A stretch of 64,000 nt of DNA from Cytophagaceae bacterium. GTDB taxonomy: Bacteria > Bacteroidota > Bacteroidia > Cytophagales > Spirosomataceae. The stretch is taken from positions 40,172-104,171 of the forward strand of contig JAIXOL010000077.1 in assembly GCA_027486845.1 (NCBI GenBank). Direction: 5' to 3'. The translations under genes were made by a program, and so were the position numbers. The notes under the pieces are model-generated. The model was given only the letters and a program-made list of their open reading frames with translations. It did no database searches and was not told the DNA's origin. The first letter of the stretch is position 1. Every line of letters starts with the position of its first letter. Below, piece by piece: positions 17,074 to 26,145 of the stretch.

Positions 17074-18336
17074 ATGGCACAAGATATTTTTGATAAAGCT
17101 CTCAATAATTTAGGTCCTATTGGGTCGCAGGCTAAATTGCTTAATTCTCATCATTATTATTCTTTTCCAAGACTTTCGGGCGAACTTGGTCCGCACATGG
17201 AGTTTATGGGCAAAAAGATGTTAAACTGGTCTTTAAATAACTATTTAGGTTTAGCAAATCATCCAGAAGTACGTCAGGCAGATGCTGAGGCGGCGGCTGA
17301 ATACGGTTTGGCTTATCCGATGGGAGCAAGAATGATGACCGGAAATACCGAATTGCACGAGCAATTTGAAAAACAATTGGCCGAATATGTTGGTAAAAAA
17401 GATTCTTTCCTTTTGAATTATGGCTACCAAGGTGTAATGTCGGTTATTGAATGTATCGTTGATAGAAAAGACGTTATCGTGTTTGATGCCGAAAGCCACG
17501 CTTGTTTAATTGATGGTATTCGTCTGCACAAAGCAAAAGGTGGAACTTACTACCAATTTGCTCATAACGATATGGAAAGTTTGGAGAAAAACCTCATAAG
17601 AGCAACCAAATTGGCTGATGAACAAGGCGGTGGAATTTTGGTCATTACAGAAGGTGTTTTTGGTATGTCAGGAAAGGTTGGTAGCTTAGATAAAATCGTT
17701 GATTTTAAGAAAAAATATAATTTCCGTTTATTGGTTGATGATGCTCATGGATTCGGTACAATGGGCGAAACTGGTGCGGGGGTGCCCGAATATTTTGGTG
17801 TGCAAGACCAAGTTGATTTACACTTTTGTACATTTGCCAAATCCATGGCGGCTATTGGTGCATTTATTGCAGCTGACCCAGAAGTTGTGATGTTCTTGAA
17901 ATATAATATGCGTTCGCAAACTTATGCAAAGGCCTTGCCGATGCCGTTTGTTGTGGGTGGAATGAAACGTTTGGAATTGATGAAGAATCATCCGGAATTT
18001 AGAGATAATCTTTGGACAATCGTGCGTGCTCTACAAGAAGGCTTCCGAAAGCGTGGATTTGATATTGGCGATACAACTTCTCCAGTTACACCGGTATTTT
18101 TACAAGGAAATTATGACTTACCAACGGTTACCAATTTGATTCGTGATATGCGTGAAAATATGGGTATTTTCTGTTCTGTAATTATTTACCCCGTCGTTCC
18201 TAAAGGTGTTATTATGCTGCGTATTATTCCTACCGCTTCGCATACACTCCAAGATGTAGAATATACAATGGATTGTTTCGAGAAAGTACAAACAAAATTG
18301 CAAGCGGGCGAATATGCTTCGTTGGTGGTGGCCTAA
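17074..18336 (+). CDS. Alpha-oxoamine synthase, probable serine palmitoyltransferase
   Basis: PLP enzyme of the KBL/BioF/SPT family (fold type I), 420 residues, cytoplasmic. Visible: substrate-binding NNYLGLANHP at 55-64, DAESHACLIDG with stacking His142, VDDAHGFGTMGETGAG with PLP-contacting Asp222 and His225, and TFAKSMAAIGAF with the Schiff-base Lys256. Family members condense an amino acid with an acyl-CoA. The long, hydrophobic RSQTYAKALPMP segment and the phylum make serine palmitoyltransferase (3-ketodihydrosphingosine formation for sphingolipids) more likely than 2-amino-3-ketobutyrate ligase or BioF. No biotin or threonine genes are adjacent. The exact substrate is inferred. Confidence 0.75.
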   Translation: MAQDIFDKALNNLGPIGSQAKLLNSHHYYSFPRLSGELGPHMEFMGKKMLNWSLNNYLGLANHPEVRQADAEAAAEYGLAYPMGARMMTGNTELHEQFEKQLAEYVGKKDSFLLNYGYQGVMSVIECIVDRKDVIVFDAESHACLIDGIRLHKAKGGTYYQFAHNDMESLEKNLIRATKLADEQGGGILVITEGVFGMSGKVGSLDKIVDFKKKYNFRLLVDDAHGFGTMGETGAGVPEYFGVQDQVDLHFCTFAKSMAAIGAFIAADPEVVMFLKYNMRSQTYAKALPMPFVVGGMKRLELMKNHPEFRDNLWTIVRALQEGFRKRGFDIGDTTSPVTPVFLQGNYDLPTVTNLIRDMRENMGIFCSVIIYPVVPKGVIMLRIIPTASHTLQDVEYTMDCFEKVQTKLQAGEYASLVVA

Positions 18337-18365
18337 AAAAACTTCTTTAATTATGTAATTTCTAT

Positions 18366-18397
18366 AAAAAAGTCTGGTTTCGACTAGACTTTTTTTG
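18366..18397 (+). terminator. Rho-independent terminator
   Basis: AAAAAAGTCT at 18366-18375 pairs with AGACTTTTTT starting at 18386 and runs into a T-tract. It ends the alpha-oxoamine synthase transcript. Confidence 0.85.
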
Positions 18398-18445
18398 TTT
18401 ATTGGTAAAAAACCCTGTTTTTTTATTGTATTTTTAGATGAAAAA

Positions 18446-18476
18446 TTTGTAATTTTTTATAATATTTCTATCTTGC
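18446..18476 (+). promoter_or_regulatory. Candidate promoter of the histone-like gene
   Basis: TTTG at 18446-18449, a 19-nt spacer and TATCTTGC at 18469-18476. The last two bases deviate from TAnnTTTG, but the same box occurs before the dehydrogenase gene at 412-419. Confidence 0.45.
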
Positions 18477-18542
18477 AATCGCTTTATTATTCAATAACTC
18501 ACAATAACTTAATTATTCACCCAAAAACCTTTTATTTCTATT

Positions 18543-18725
18543 ATGGATAAGTACAAAGAATTAACCGACCTTGTAGCTTCTTTAGCAGCAGATTTCGACA
18601 AGTTTTATGACAAAGGAAACAATGCTGCGGGTACTCGTGTAAGAGCAGGAATGGCTGATTTAGCTAAATGGGCCAAAGACACAAGAGCTGAGGTTCAAGC
18701 TAAGAAGAATGCTGCGAAAGCTTGA
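18543..18725 (+). CDS. Histone H1-like small basic protein
   Basis: A 60-residue protein of the short Bacteroidota histone H1 (Hc1-like) family. It starts MDKYKELTDLVASLAADF, has a KFYDKGNNAAGTRVRAGM core and ends in a Lys/Ala tail, QAKKNAAKA. The family is thought to bind DNA in the nucleoid. It is monocistronic, with its own promoter candidate and a very strong terminator, as expected of an abundantly expressed small protein. Confidence 0.85.
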   Translation: MDKYKELTDLVASLAADFDKFYDKGNNAAGTRVRAGMADLAKWAKDTRAEVQAKKNAAKA

Positions 18726-18807
18726 TGAATGCAAACAACTTTTCGATGAATTAATACTTCTTTTCTTAAATAAGTTTAATGAATCTTAAAGGTTTACTTC
18801 TCATTAA

Positions 18808-18850
18808 CCAAAAAATCTCGAAGATTCCTTCGAGATTTTTTGGTTTTTTT
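18808..18850. terminator. Strong bidirectional terminator
   Basis: A perfect 16-bp stem: CCAAAAAATCTCGAAG at 18808-18823 with its reverse complement at 18828-18843, 4-nt loop, then a T-tract. It sits between the convergent histone-like and oxidoreductase genes. Confidence 0.92.
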
Positions 18851-18865
18851 AAGTTCCTTGATTAA

Positions 18866-19948
18866 TTATAGATATACTACTTGGCCAGTGCGAACAGACT
18901 CGTCGCAGGCGAAAGCGATTTTTAAACTATTCACTGCATCTTGTACGTGGTCGGCAAGGTCGATGTTTTCTGTTATGGCTTTCAAAAAATAGCGTTGTTC
19001 ACGGTTACAAAGTTCTTGATGATTGGGTTCATCGCTCAAATTAAACCAAGTATCTTGTTTAATGAATTGATTGTTGGCATCAATATCAGCATGATGAAAA
19101 CGTAGTGATTCGGTTTTTGTATGAGCATCAACATTATCCGATTTTCCTGTACCGCCAGCTTCTTTTGCCACAATAGATACACAACCTTTTGGCCCGATTA
19201 CATCTTTAATGAAAAATGCTGTTTCGCTCATCATTGGCCCCCAACCAGCTTCGTACCAACCCACCGAACCATCTTCAAAACGTATCTGTAATTGTCCGTA
19301 ATTATAATTATTTTCGGCAATATCGTCGGTCAATCTGGCTCCTATGGCCGTTACTTGCAGTGGTTTTGAGCGAGTCATTTGGCACATCACATCAATATAA
19401 TGTACGCCACAATCAACAATAGGGCTAAGACTTTTCATCAAATTGCGATGCACATCCCACATTACGCCGTGACTTTGTTGGTTGAGGTTCATACGCATAA
19501 CAAGCGGTTTACCGAGTTCGTGAGAAAGTTCTACGAATTTCTCCCACGAGGGATGATGACGTAAGATATAACCTACAACTAATTTTTTGCCAGATTTTTG
19601 TGCAGCGGCAGCCACTCTTTCTGAACCTGCAACGGTATCGGCCAATGGTTTTTCGATAAAAACATGACAATTATTTTCGAAAGCCATGATAGCAAATTCT
19701 TCGTGGGTATCGGGGTAAGTTGAGATACAAACTGCATCTGGTTTGGTTTCGGCAAGGGCAGTTGCATAATCTGAAAATAAGGTATAGCCGCCACCCAATT
19801 TTTCATTGAGAACTTCTTTGCTTTTTCCAGTCGATACAATACCGCAAATTTCAAAACCGTCAATTAATTGATAGGCTTGTGCGTGCGAAGCTCCCATATT
19901 TCCGCAGCCAACTACGAGTACTCTTACAGGTAATGTTGAGGTTGACAT
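18866..19948 (-). CDS. Gfo/Idh/MocA-family oxidoreductase
   Basis: A 360-residue NAD(P)-dependent dehydrogenase acting on a sugar or inositol-like substrate, cytoplasmic. The Rossmann start VLVVGCGNMGASHAQAY is at 10-26; AVCISTYPDTHEEFAIMAFE and the hallmark HVFIEKPLADT with catalytic Lys lie near 95-120; DCGVHYIDVMCQM supplies the conserved GxHxxD-type motif of the C-terminal domain. The substrate is not predictable; no sugar operon surrounds it. Confidence 0.85.
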   Translation of the reverse strand: MSTSTLPVRVLVVGCGNMGASHAQAYQLIDGFEICGIVSTGKSKEVLNEKLGGGYTLFSDYATALAETKPDAVCISTYPDTHEEFAIMAFENNCHVFIEKPLADTVAGSERVAAAAQKSGKKLVVGYILRHHPSWEKFVELSHELGKPLVMRMNLNQQSHGVMWDVHRNLMKSLSPIVDCGVHYIDVMCQMTRSKPLQVTAIGARLTDDIAENNYNYGQLQIRFEDGSVGWYEAGWGPMMSETAFFIKDVIGPKGCVSIVAKEAGGTGKSDNVDAHTKTESLRFHHADIDANNQFIKQDTWFNLSDEPNHQELCNREQRYFLKAITENIDLADHVQDAVNSLKIAFACDESVRTGQVVYL

Positions 19949-19977
19949 AGTGTAATAATGAATTGTGTAAAAAGGTT

Positions 19978-20538
19978 TTATGATTTATTTTTTAAATGTT
20001 TTTCTAATCTTTCATTGATTTCTTGAAGTAAAGCAAACTGTTTGGCTTGGGTATCGAACAAAGTTTTGATTTGTTCTTCTAAAAGTAAATCAATCTTTTG
20101 GTGTAAACCTCTGATTTCCATTTCAGCTTTCAAATTTACCAAATAATCGTTTTCGCTTCTCATTCTATCTTTTTCTTCTTGGCGGTTTTGGCTCATCATA
20201 ATTATCGGAGCTTGCAGTGCCGCAATGGTTGATAAAACCAAATTCATCAAGATAAATGGATAAGGGTCAAATCTATCTTTTTCTGGAAGCGTAGCATTAA
20301 TAATTATCCAAACTGTAAGAATAACACCGAAAAAGATAATAAATTTCCAACTTCCACCAAAAACTGCAACTTTATCCGAAATTGCTTGTCCGCGAGAAAT
20401 GATTTCTTTGGGCGGATTCAGTAGGTTATTAACGATTAACTCCTCTTCTTTGATTGTTTGTTCCACAATCTTATGCAATTTACTAAGGTGTTCTTGTTCG
20501 CTTGCAAACAATCCGTCTATTTCATTATTATTCATCAC
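19978..20538 (-). CDS. DUF1003 membrane protein
   Basis: A 186-residue protein with two transmembrane helices (about 64-82 and 93-113) connected by the DUF1003 signature FDPYPFILMNLVLSTIAALQ, followed by MMSQNRQEEKDRMRSENDY and a C-terminal helical region likely to form a coiled coil. The N-terminal 60 residues are polar and cytoplasmic. Function unknown. It lies 29 nt upstream of the Gfo/Idh/MocA gene on the same strand and may be co-transcribed with it. Confidence 0.82.
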   Translation of the reverse strand: MMNNNEIDGLFASEQEHLSKLHKIVEQTIKEEELIVNNLLNPPKEIISRGQAISDKVAVFGGSWKFIIFFGVILTVWIIINATLPEKDRFDPYPFILMNLVLSTIAALQAPIIMMSQNRQEEKDRMRSENDYLVNLKAEMEIRGLHQKIDLLLEEQIKTLFDTQAKQFALLQEINERLEKHLKNKS

Positions 20539-20558
20539 TATAACGGTTTATGATTAAG

Positions 20559-20587
20559 AAACCCCGCCAAGATAGTTGGCGGGGTTT
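20559..20587. terminator. GC-rich hairpin terminator
   Basis: AAACCCCGCCAA at 20559-20570 pairs with TTGGCGGGGTTT at 20576-20587, 5-nt loop. It lies just behind the metallopeptidase gene and upstream of the DUF1003 gene. Confidence 0.85.
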
Positions 20588-20607
20588 AATACTTTTATTA
20601 ATAATTC

Positions 20608-23600
20608 TTACTCTCTTATTACTTTTCGTACTATATTTCCTTGTGAAGTTTCGATTTTTACAGAATATAAACCTTTTGGTAACTCTCTAATATTCAATGA
20701 GTTATTGTTTGAAAGTTTATCAAAACTCCTCGTGTTTTTGCCAGTTGTTGAATAAAAATTTGCTTCTTTGAAAATCGCACCCGTTGGCAATTCGATACGA
20801 AGTTCGTCAGCCGTTGGATTAGGAAATATTATGACTTTGATATTTTCGTTCGGTTCATTGGCCAAAACTGCAATTTTATTTTCGATGCTATTCGATGCCG
20901 CACTGAAACAGCCATCATCCGTTACGGATTTTACTGTATAAACTCCATTTAGGTCAGGTTTTAGAGTTGTTGCAGTGGTTTGTCCACCAACTGGATTTCC
21001 GGCCACATACCATTGGAAGTTTTTACCGCCAGTAATTACATAGTTTCCACCACTTAAAGTAATTCTTGGGGCAGCAGGAATGATACAGAATGTCTGGGTA
21101 GTGGTGGCTGCATTAAATTGCGTATTTCCAGCTTGGGTTGCTTTTATACTTGCTTTTCCTGCATTTGCTCCAACTTTCACCGTATTTCCACTGATTGAAA
21201 TATCGCCCGAACCCACTGAAAAGGCAACAGCTAAATTTGAATTCGTTGAGGCTGAAACTGTGAAACTTTCACCAATGTTTTTATCTGCAATCGTACCAAA
21301 ATTAATCGTTTGGTCGGTTTTTGTGGTTGTAGTGCTTCGTGTTCCTTGAGCGTACCAAACTGCCCAAGAAGCATCTGGTAAGAATTGTTTGGGTTTGCCT
21401 GAAGGCGAAATTTTGTTTTTGTCTATACCAATAACGTTTACATCTTGTTGTTTTCCATTGAGTGTATTATAGAGCATTTTATCATCCAGACGAGAATAAC
21501 CAGGATAACCCACATCATTGTTTTCGTTGATTCCATCAATCGCATCATCGCCTGTTTTGCTTAAATCAATCGCAATTTGATAGTAGATATTTGGTTCATC
21601 TTCCGTAAAATAATCAAAAGCAATTACATCTTGAGAATTTTTTGAGAATGATGGATTTCCGATACTCTCTCCTGCTTCGAGGTCGGTAAATAATTTTTCT
21701 ATTTTACCACTTCCGATGGTATTTTTTGTAATATCCCACGCTTTTATGAAGCCTACATCCCAAAATTCGATTGTTCCCGATATACTTTTTACACTATTAA
21801 AAGCATCATAAATAATGTCTTCTCCAGCATAATCCCATTCGAATGAATCGGCGTACTGTACCTCACCAGTGCTTACACCAGTTGAATATGTCGGATTATA
21901 AAGTGGTAATTTATAGCGAGTTCCTTTGCCATCTTCTAAATTAAAAACATACATAAATTTATCACCAGCTTCTGTTAGTGCTGCCAAACGTTTACCATCT
22001 TTTGATACCGCAACATTTCCCCAAACCGCATCAGATGAAATTTTTGTTTCGGTGTAGTTTCCAGTTAAACTAATTTTACGAATAGTTTTATCTTTTCCGA
22101 CAAAGTAAGCAAATAAACCATCGTCTGTAACACTTGGTTTAGCTAAGCATCCACTCGACGAAATTACTCGGTATTCACTCACTGCTGCATTTGCTTTTGC
22201 GGTATAAAGTTTGCCCGATGAAGGTTCAAAAACTAAAATAAAGTCTCCGCCGTTATTGGCCGGAATATTTTGCTGAGTCTGAGTTGGAGCAGGCGGTGTA
22301 GTAGTTGTTGAACTACCATTTGGGTCTGTTATACCAACTAAATCGAATGCGGATCTGGCAGCATTAAGAACATTATTATCGGTCGGATACAAATCTGCAG
22401 CTGCCCTAATTACCGCTAAACGAGCATCAATAAATTTTGAAGTACGAGTCAAATATTTACTTAAAGCACGGTAATATATCTGCTCTGCTTTGTCTTTTCC
22501 GACGTTGGCGTTTGAAGCAAATAAATAAAAAGCATAGTTTGGAATACCACTATTTACATGAACACCACCATTATCTCCTTCATCGGTGTTTGGCAGGTTG
22601 GCATATTGCGACATCGTCCTGGGCTGATAACCAGGATCGTTTTTTCCTCCTTGATTTGGGTTTGACAAACTACGTAATGCTCCTGATGGAAATGAACCAA
22701 CTTTAATGACATCTTCGCCTAGTGTCCAATCGTCACGGTCAATCATTATCCCGAAAATATCGGCAAAAGATTCATTTAATGCACCCGATTGTTTTTGGTA
22801 TTCTAAGCGAGCCGTTGCTTCAACTACACCGTGTGTCATTTCGTGGCCAGCTACATCTAATGCACCTGCTAATGGCTTAAAGGCATCACGACCATTGCCG
22901 TACCCCATAAATTCACCGTTCCAATAAGCATTATCCATACCTTTACCGTCATCATCTGCAATATTTATTACCGAAATGATGTTACCGCCTTTACCATCTA
23001 GCGAATTTCGACCAAATTTTGCCCGATAATATTCATAGCACAAACCTGCATTAGAATGAGCCGAAACTGATGTTGCACTCCAGTTATTGATGCTATTCGA
23101 TTTTATTTGGTCGTACTTCATATTATCGGATGTTGAGTTCAGAGCATCAATTGTCCAAATTGCACCAATAGGGTCGTCAGGAAGTTTTGAGGTTGTTTTG
23201 TACATGAAACGTTGTGTATCTATCATGTAGTTGGTGCTGCTAATCTGCTGTACATTGAATGTACGAGAAAAACCATTCAAATCTTTGGCAGTTGCTTTGA
23301 AAGGTACGTTGAGCGAGCAAGTGTTATTGAATTTCTTCAAAACTTCTCCAGTATTGGCATCGACGAAATATGTCCAACGTTCCAATAAATTAGGGCGAAC
23401 TGTAAGGTTATAAGCCAAACGCTCATCGGCAAAATTACCGTCTTTGTGATAGATGATTAGTTCTGTTGTGTTTTGCATCTTACCCAGCAATTTACCAGTT
23501 ACGCCAGTTTGCTGCACGATTGATTTTTTGCTTACATCGGCCAATGCAAACTCAATAGCTTTGTCATCTGAAAGGGTAGGAGAAATAGAAGCTAAATTTG

Positions 23601-24111
23601 GAGTTGGGAAATTACGGCCATTCAAGACATCAATTTTTTCACCCTTTGTGTGCAACCAAATTTCTCCGCCATAGACAGGTATATTCTTGTATTTTTGTTG
23701 TAGCTGAATATGAGTCATACCGATTTCGTCGGACTCCATATTTATCATTTCTAGTTCTTGGTTGGGGTCTTCGATTTTAAGAGCTGCCTTTACATCAGTA
23801 AGAAATTCAATAGCCATCATTTGCAAGCCTTTACGTGCATTTGGTGCTAGAGATTTTGACAAGTTTTCAATCATCAAAACTTCACCTGTTTCACTATCAT
23901 GCGTTACTTTTAGTTTACTGACAAATTTTGTTGAGATGGCTGGTAGGTTTGATTGACGAGTATTTTTGTCATTTTTTTGCCCATCAATTTCAATAAATTG
24001 GCCCGCCGGGAGGTCGTTTTTACCTGCCAAAGGTTTATGCTTTTTTTCGAATCCCTTCTGTGCAAAAATATTCGTTATAGCAAATAAGAAAAGTATAAAG
24101 GTTAGTCTCAT
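20608..24111 (-). CDS. M4 (thermolysin-like) metallopeptidase with T9SS sorting domain
   Basis: An 1167-residue secreted zinc protease. Order: signal peptide (1-17); FTP/PepSY-type propeptide (about 60-260); M4 catalytic domain with Zn-binding His423-Glu-Met-Thr-His427 and third ligand Glu447 in GALNESFADIFG, and GGVHVNSGIPNYAFYLF with the catalytic His; a linker of Thr/Pro/Gln; a beta-propeller-like stretch (about 620-900); a bacterial Ig-like segment; and a C-terminal T9SS type A domain (FPNPTADELRIELP ... GLYSVKIETSQGNIVRKVIRE split by about 40 residues). It is expected to be exported by type IX secretion and to degrade extracellular protein. The large insert makes it about twice the size of bacillolysin. 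Confidence 0.93.
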   Translation of the reverse strand: MRLTFILFLFAITNIFAQKGFEKKHKPLAGKNDLPAGQFIEIDGQKNDKNTRQSNLPAISTKFVSKLKVTHDSETGEVLMIENLSKSLAPNARKGLQMMAIEFLTDVKAALKIEDPNQELEMINMESDEIGMTHIQLQQKYKNIPVYGGEIWLHTKGEKIDVLNGRNFPTPNLASISPTLSDDKAIEFALADVSKKSIVQQTGVTGKLLGKMQNTTELIIYHKDGNFADERLAYNLTVRPNLLERWTYFVDANTGEVLKKFNNTCSLNVPFKATAKDLNGFSRTFNVQQISSTNYMIDTQRFMYKTTSKLPDDPIGAIWTIDALNSTSDNMKYDQIKSNSINNWSATSVSAHSNAGLCYEYYRAKFGRNSLDGKGGNIISVINIADDDGKGMDNAYWNGEFMGYGNGRDAFKPLAGALDVAGHEMTHGVVEATARLEYQKQSGALNESFADIFGIMIDRDDWTLGEDVIKVGSFPSGALRSLSNPNQGGKNDPGYQPRTMSQYANLPNTDEGDNGGVHVNSGIPNYAFYLFASNANVGKDKAEQIYYRALSKYLTRTSKFIDARLAVIRAAADLYPTDNNVLNAARSAFDLVGITDPNGSSTTTTPPAPTQTQQNIPANNGGDFILVFEPSSGKLYTAKANAAVSEYRVISSSGCLAKPSVTDDGLFAYFVGKDKTIRKISLTGNYTETKISSDAVWGNVAVSKDGKRLAALTEAGDKFMYVFNLEDGKGTRYKLPLYNPTYSTGVSTGEVQYADSFEWDYAGEDIIYDAFNSVKSISGTIEFWDVGFIKAWDITKNTIGSGKIEKLFTDLEAGESIGNPSFSKNSQDVIAFDYFTEDEPNIYYQIAIDLSKTGDDAIDGINENNDVGYPGYSRLDDKMLYNTLNGKQQDVNVIGIDKNKISPSGKPKQFLPDASWAVWYAQGTRSTTTTKTDQTINFGTIADKNIGESFTVSASTNSNLAVAFSVGSGDISISGNTVKVGANAGKASIKATQAGNTQFNAATTTQTFCIIPAAPRITLSGGNYVITGGKNFQWYVAGNPVGGQTTATTLKPDLNGVYTVKSVTDDGCFSAASNSIENKIAVLANEPNENIKVIIFPNPTADELRIELPTGAIFKEANFYSTTGKNTRSFDKLSNNNSLNIRELPKGLYSVKIETSQGNIVRKVIRE

Positions 24112-24806
24112 AATTTTTTAGAAGCGTTAATAAAAGGGGGGGTAATCGACGAACCGAAGGCTTATCGCTTATAATTTTACTAAATTATTTAAAATTTACT
24201 AAATTCATCAACTCTTTGTACAATTCTTTTGCTCTAACTAGTGAAGTTTTTTTTAAAGCTGCCTAAACAATTTCTTTCGAAGTAGAATCATGTTTGATTT
24301 TGATGAAATAAAAAACATTGTTTGGTTCATGAAGTTCTTTGGTTTCATCAAATAAGCCTTTGGTTTTGACAAAAAGTAGCTCTACCGACTCAGAATTTTG
24401 CTTGTTGAGTTCGGTAAAAGTAGTAGCTGTACTTCATATACGGTAAAGTCGGCCATTTTCGAATAAATGTTATTCGTTTACTAAAACTCATAAAGCCGCC
24501 ACAACTACCGAAAATTATCTGTCTTTATTTTTATTTACCGGGGTTCATTTTGTGTGAGCAAGCTAGTAATGAAACGTAGAAAACAAAAGTAAGGTTTTTT
24601 TATTTTCAGTATATTTTGAAATTATTGTATAAAAAAACATTCAAACTAAATTCTACTAATTTTTTTAAACTAAGTATTGAGACGAAAATAAGTGACAAAA
24701 TGTGTTGATTAATTTGTTGATAATCAAGATTTAATCGATTAGGAGAACCGTCTCGAATCATGTAATTTTCATTACTAAATAGCATCAAACAAACTATAAA
24801 TAGAAT
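24112..24806. other. Long intergenic region with possible gene remnant
   Basis: This 695-bp spacer is AT-rich. It contains a possible frameshifted small gene at 24263-24456 (separate entry). A 60-codon minus-strand ORF at 24606-24788 has low complexity and no recognisable features, and I do not call it. Nothing else is visible. Confidence 0.5.
24263..24456 (-). pseudogene. Possible small gene broken by a frameshift
   Basis: Read from an ATG at 24456, the first nine codons give MADFTVYEV, then the frame soon hits a stop. A single-base shift near 24430 opens a frame of about 55 codons, reading through FTELNKQNSESVELLFVKTK and EPNNVFYFIKIK to a stop at 24263. The joined product of about 64 residues has protein-like composition. 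I do not recognise the family. It could be a recent pseudogene, a sequencing error or chance. Confidence 0.3.
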
Positions 24807-26027
24807 TTATGATAAAAATACTTTTAGCTTAAACTCTTTGTACAACTGCACAAAAGAGAGAAACAAAATGATGATGAAAATTAAAGCTGTAAATTCTGGT
24901 TTATAATGGTTTAGTCCTAAATATTTATTTGTTCCATCGACATTCATTAGGTGAGCAACCGAAGATAAAGCAAAAATTGAATAGCGATTTGTGAGTAAAG
25001 AGTACGCAAAATACATCGGTATAGCTGGAAATGAATAACGTTCGTGCATTTGAGTATTCACAAAAAAGAATACTATACTCGTGGTAGCGGCTGTTAGCCA
25101 AAGCAGGGCGTAATAATCTTGGTCTAAGGCTTTTTTAGAAAGAATTTTGTTTAAAGTATTGATTATCAACGGTAAAAAAGTAAGGGCAGAAAGCGTAAAA
25201 AACATAATAAAGCCCCATTTTTTGTAAGTAAGTCCTGCAAAAATTAAGGTATCGTTAATGGTGTTTGGGTCTTGTTTGAGCAATAAATACCAAATATTAA
25301 AGGCATTTACGGATACACGAGGAAAGAAACCAACCGATTCTCGAACGACTTTCAAGAAATTGCCAAAAGTTCCACCCAAAATAAAAGGACTGAGCAAAAC
25401 GAGTTGAGCAATTATAGAAACTGCCAACATCTTCAAAATCAATATTTTATCAAATTTTACACTCAACTGATAAATAAGCAATATTGCAAAAAATGGCAAA
25501 AAAACAATAGCTTGAAGTTTGGCATAGATAGATAATGTACAAAAAAGAGTTGCCCAAAGGAGTTTTCGCTCGAAAAGGCAAATCATGGCTAAGATTACGA
25601 TGGTTGTTGGTACGCTATCGAGTTGCCCCCAGATGGTGGTGCAGTACAAATACCCCATGTTGAAAAGCAACATGTATTCGGCAAATTGGCGAGTATAATA
25701 TTTTCGTAAGGCATAGGCAATAGCGATTGCCCCTACGAAATCGAATAATAAAAAGAAATACTTTAGTTGATAACTATTGGTGTAAATGAGTTCTTTTGTG
25801 CCGTGAAGTTTGCCAAACCAATAAAGGCCGTGCAAATAAATGGGCATATAGTTGGTATCAGATTTATAGATTTGGCTCAAACCATGCTCTAAAGCATAAG
25901 TTGACCAACGAGGCCAGTCGTTATTGAGGTCGAACCAAAAACCAGTATGTGGAATGATAGCAACTAAAAGGCTAAAAAAAAGTATATGATGCCATTTGAT
26001 TGGCGAGTTTTCGAGGAGTTTTTGCAT
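24807..26027 (-). CDS. GT-C-type integral membrane glycosyltransferase (GT87/DUF2029-like)
   Basis: A 406-residue protein with about ten transmembrane helices. The first periplasmic loop contains WFDLNNDWPRWSTYALEHGL and the middle carries TTIWGQLDSVPTTIVI, a Trp-Gly-Gln-Asp arrangement typical of polyprenyl-phosphate-dependent mannosyltransferases (GT87 and related). KLQAIVFLPFF follows. It probably adds a sugar to an envelope glycan or lipid on the periplasmic side. Donor and acceptor unknown. Monocistronic. Confidence 0.65.
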   Translation of the reverse strand: MQKLLENSPIKWHHILFFSLLVAIIPHTGFWFDLNNDWPRWSTYALEHGLSQIYKSDTNYMPIYLHGLYWFGKLHGTKELIYTNSYQLKYFFLLFDFVGAIAIAYALRKYYTRQFAEYMLLFNMGYLYCTTIWGQLDSVPTTIVILAMICLFERKLLWATLFCTLSIYAKLQAIVFLPFFAILLIYQLSVKFDKILILKMLAVSIIAQLVLLSPFILGGTFGNFLKVVRESVGFFPRVSVNAFNIWYLLLKQDPNTINDTLIFAGLTYKKWGFIMFFTLSALTFLPLIINTLNKILSKKALDQDYYALLWLTAATTSIVFFFVNTQMHERYSFPAIPMYFAYSLLTNRYSIFALSSVAHLMNVDGTNKYLGLNHYKPEFTALIFIIILFLSFVQLYKEFKLKVFLS

Positions 26028-26095
26028 GCTTTAATATTTATCGGCTTGCAAATTTAAGCAAATTGGTATTGGAAATGACGATTTTTGAAAATATT

Positions 26096-26125
26096 AACGC
26101 CTTTCAATGAAGATTGAAAGGCGTT
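26096..26125. terminator. Hairpin terminator
   Basis: AACGCCTTTCAAT at 26096-26108 pairs with ATTGAAAGGCGTT at 26113-26125. It closes the minus-strand operon that ends with the SBBP-repeat gene. Confidence 0.85.
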
Positions 26126-26145
26126 TGTTGAAGTATGACTGATTC

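Noticed and set aside
18543..18725. Possible antitoxin or phage-related small protein
   Set aside because: Sequence fits the histone H1-like family (KFYDKGNNAAGTRVRAGM, Lys/Ala tail), and the gene has its own promoter and terminator.
24606..24788. 60-codon minus-strand ORF
   Set aside because: Low-complexity, AT-driven composition with no signal, motif or ribosome-site support.
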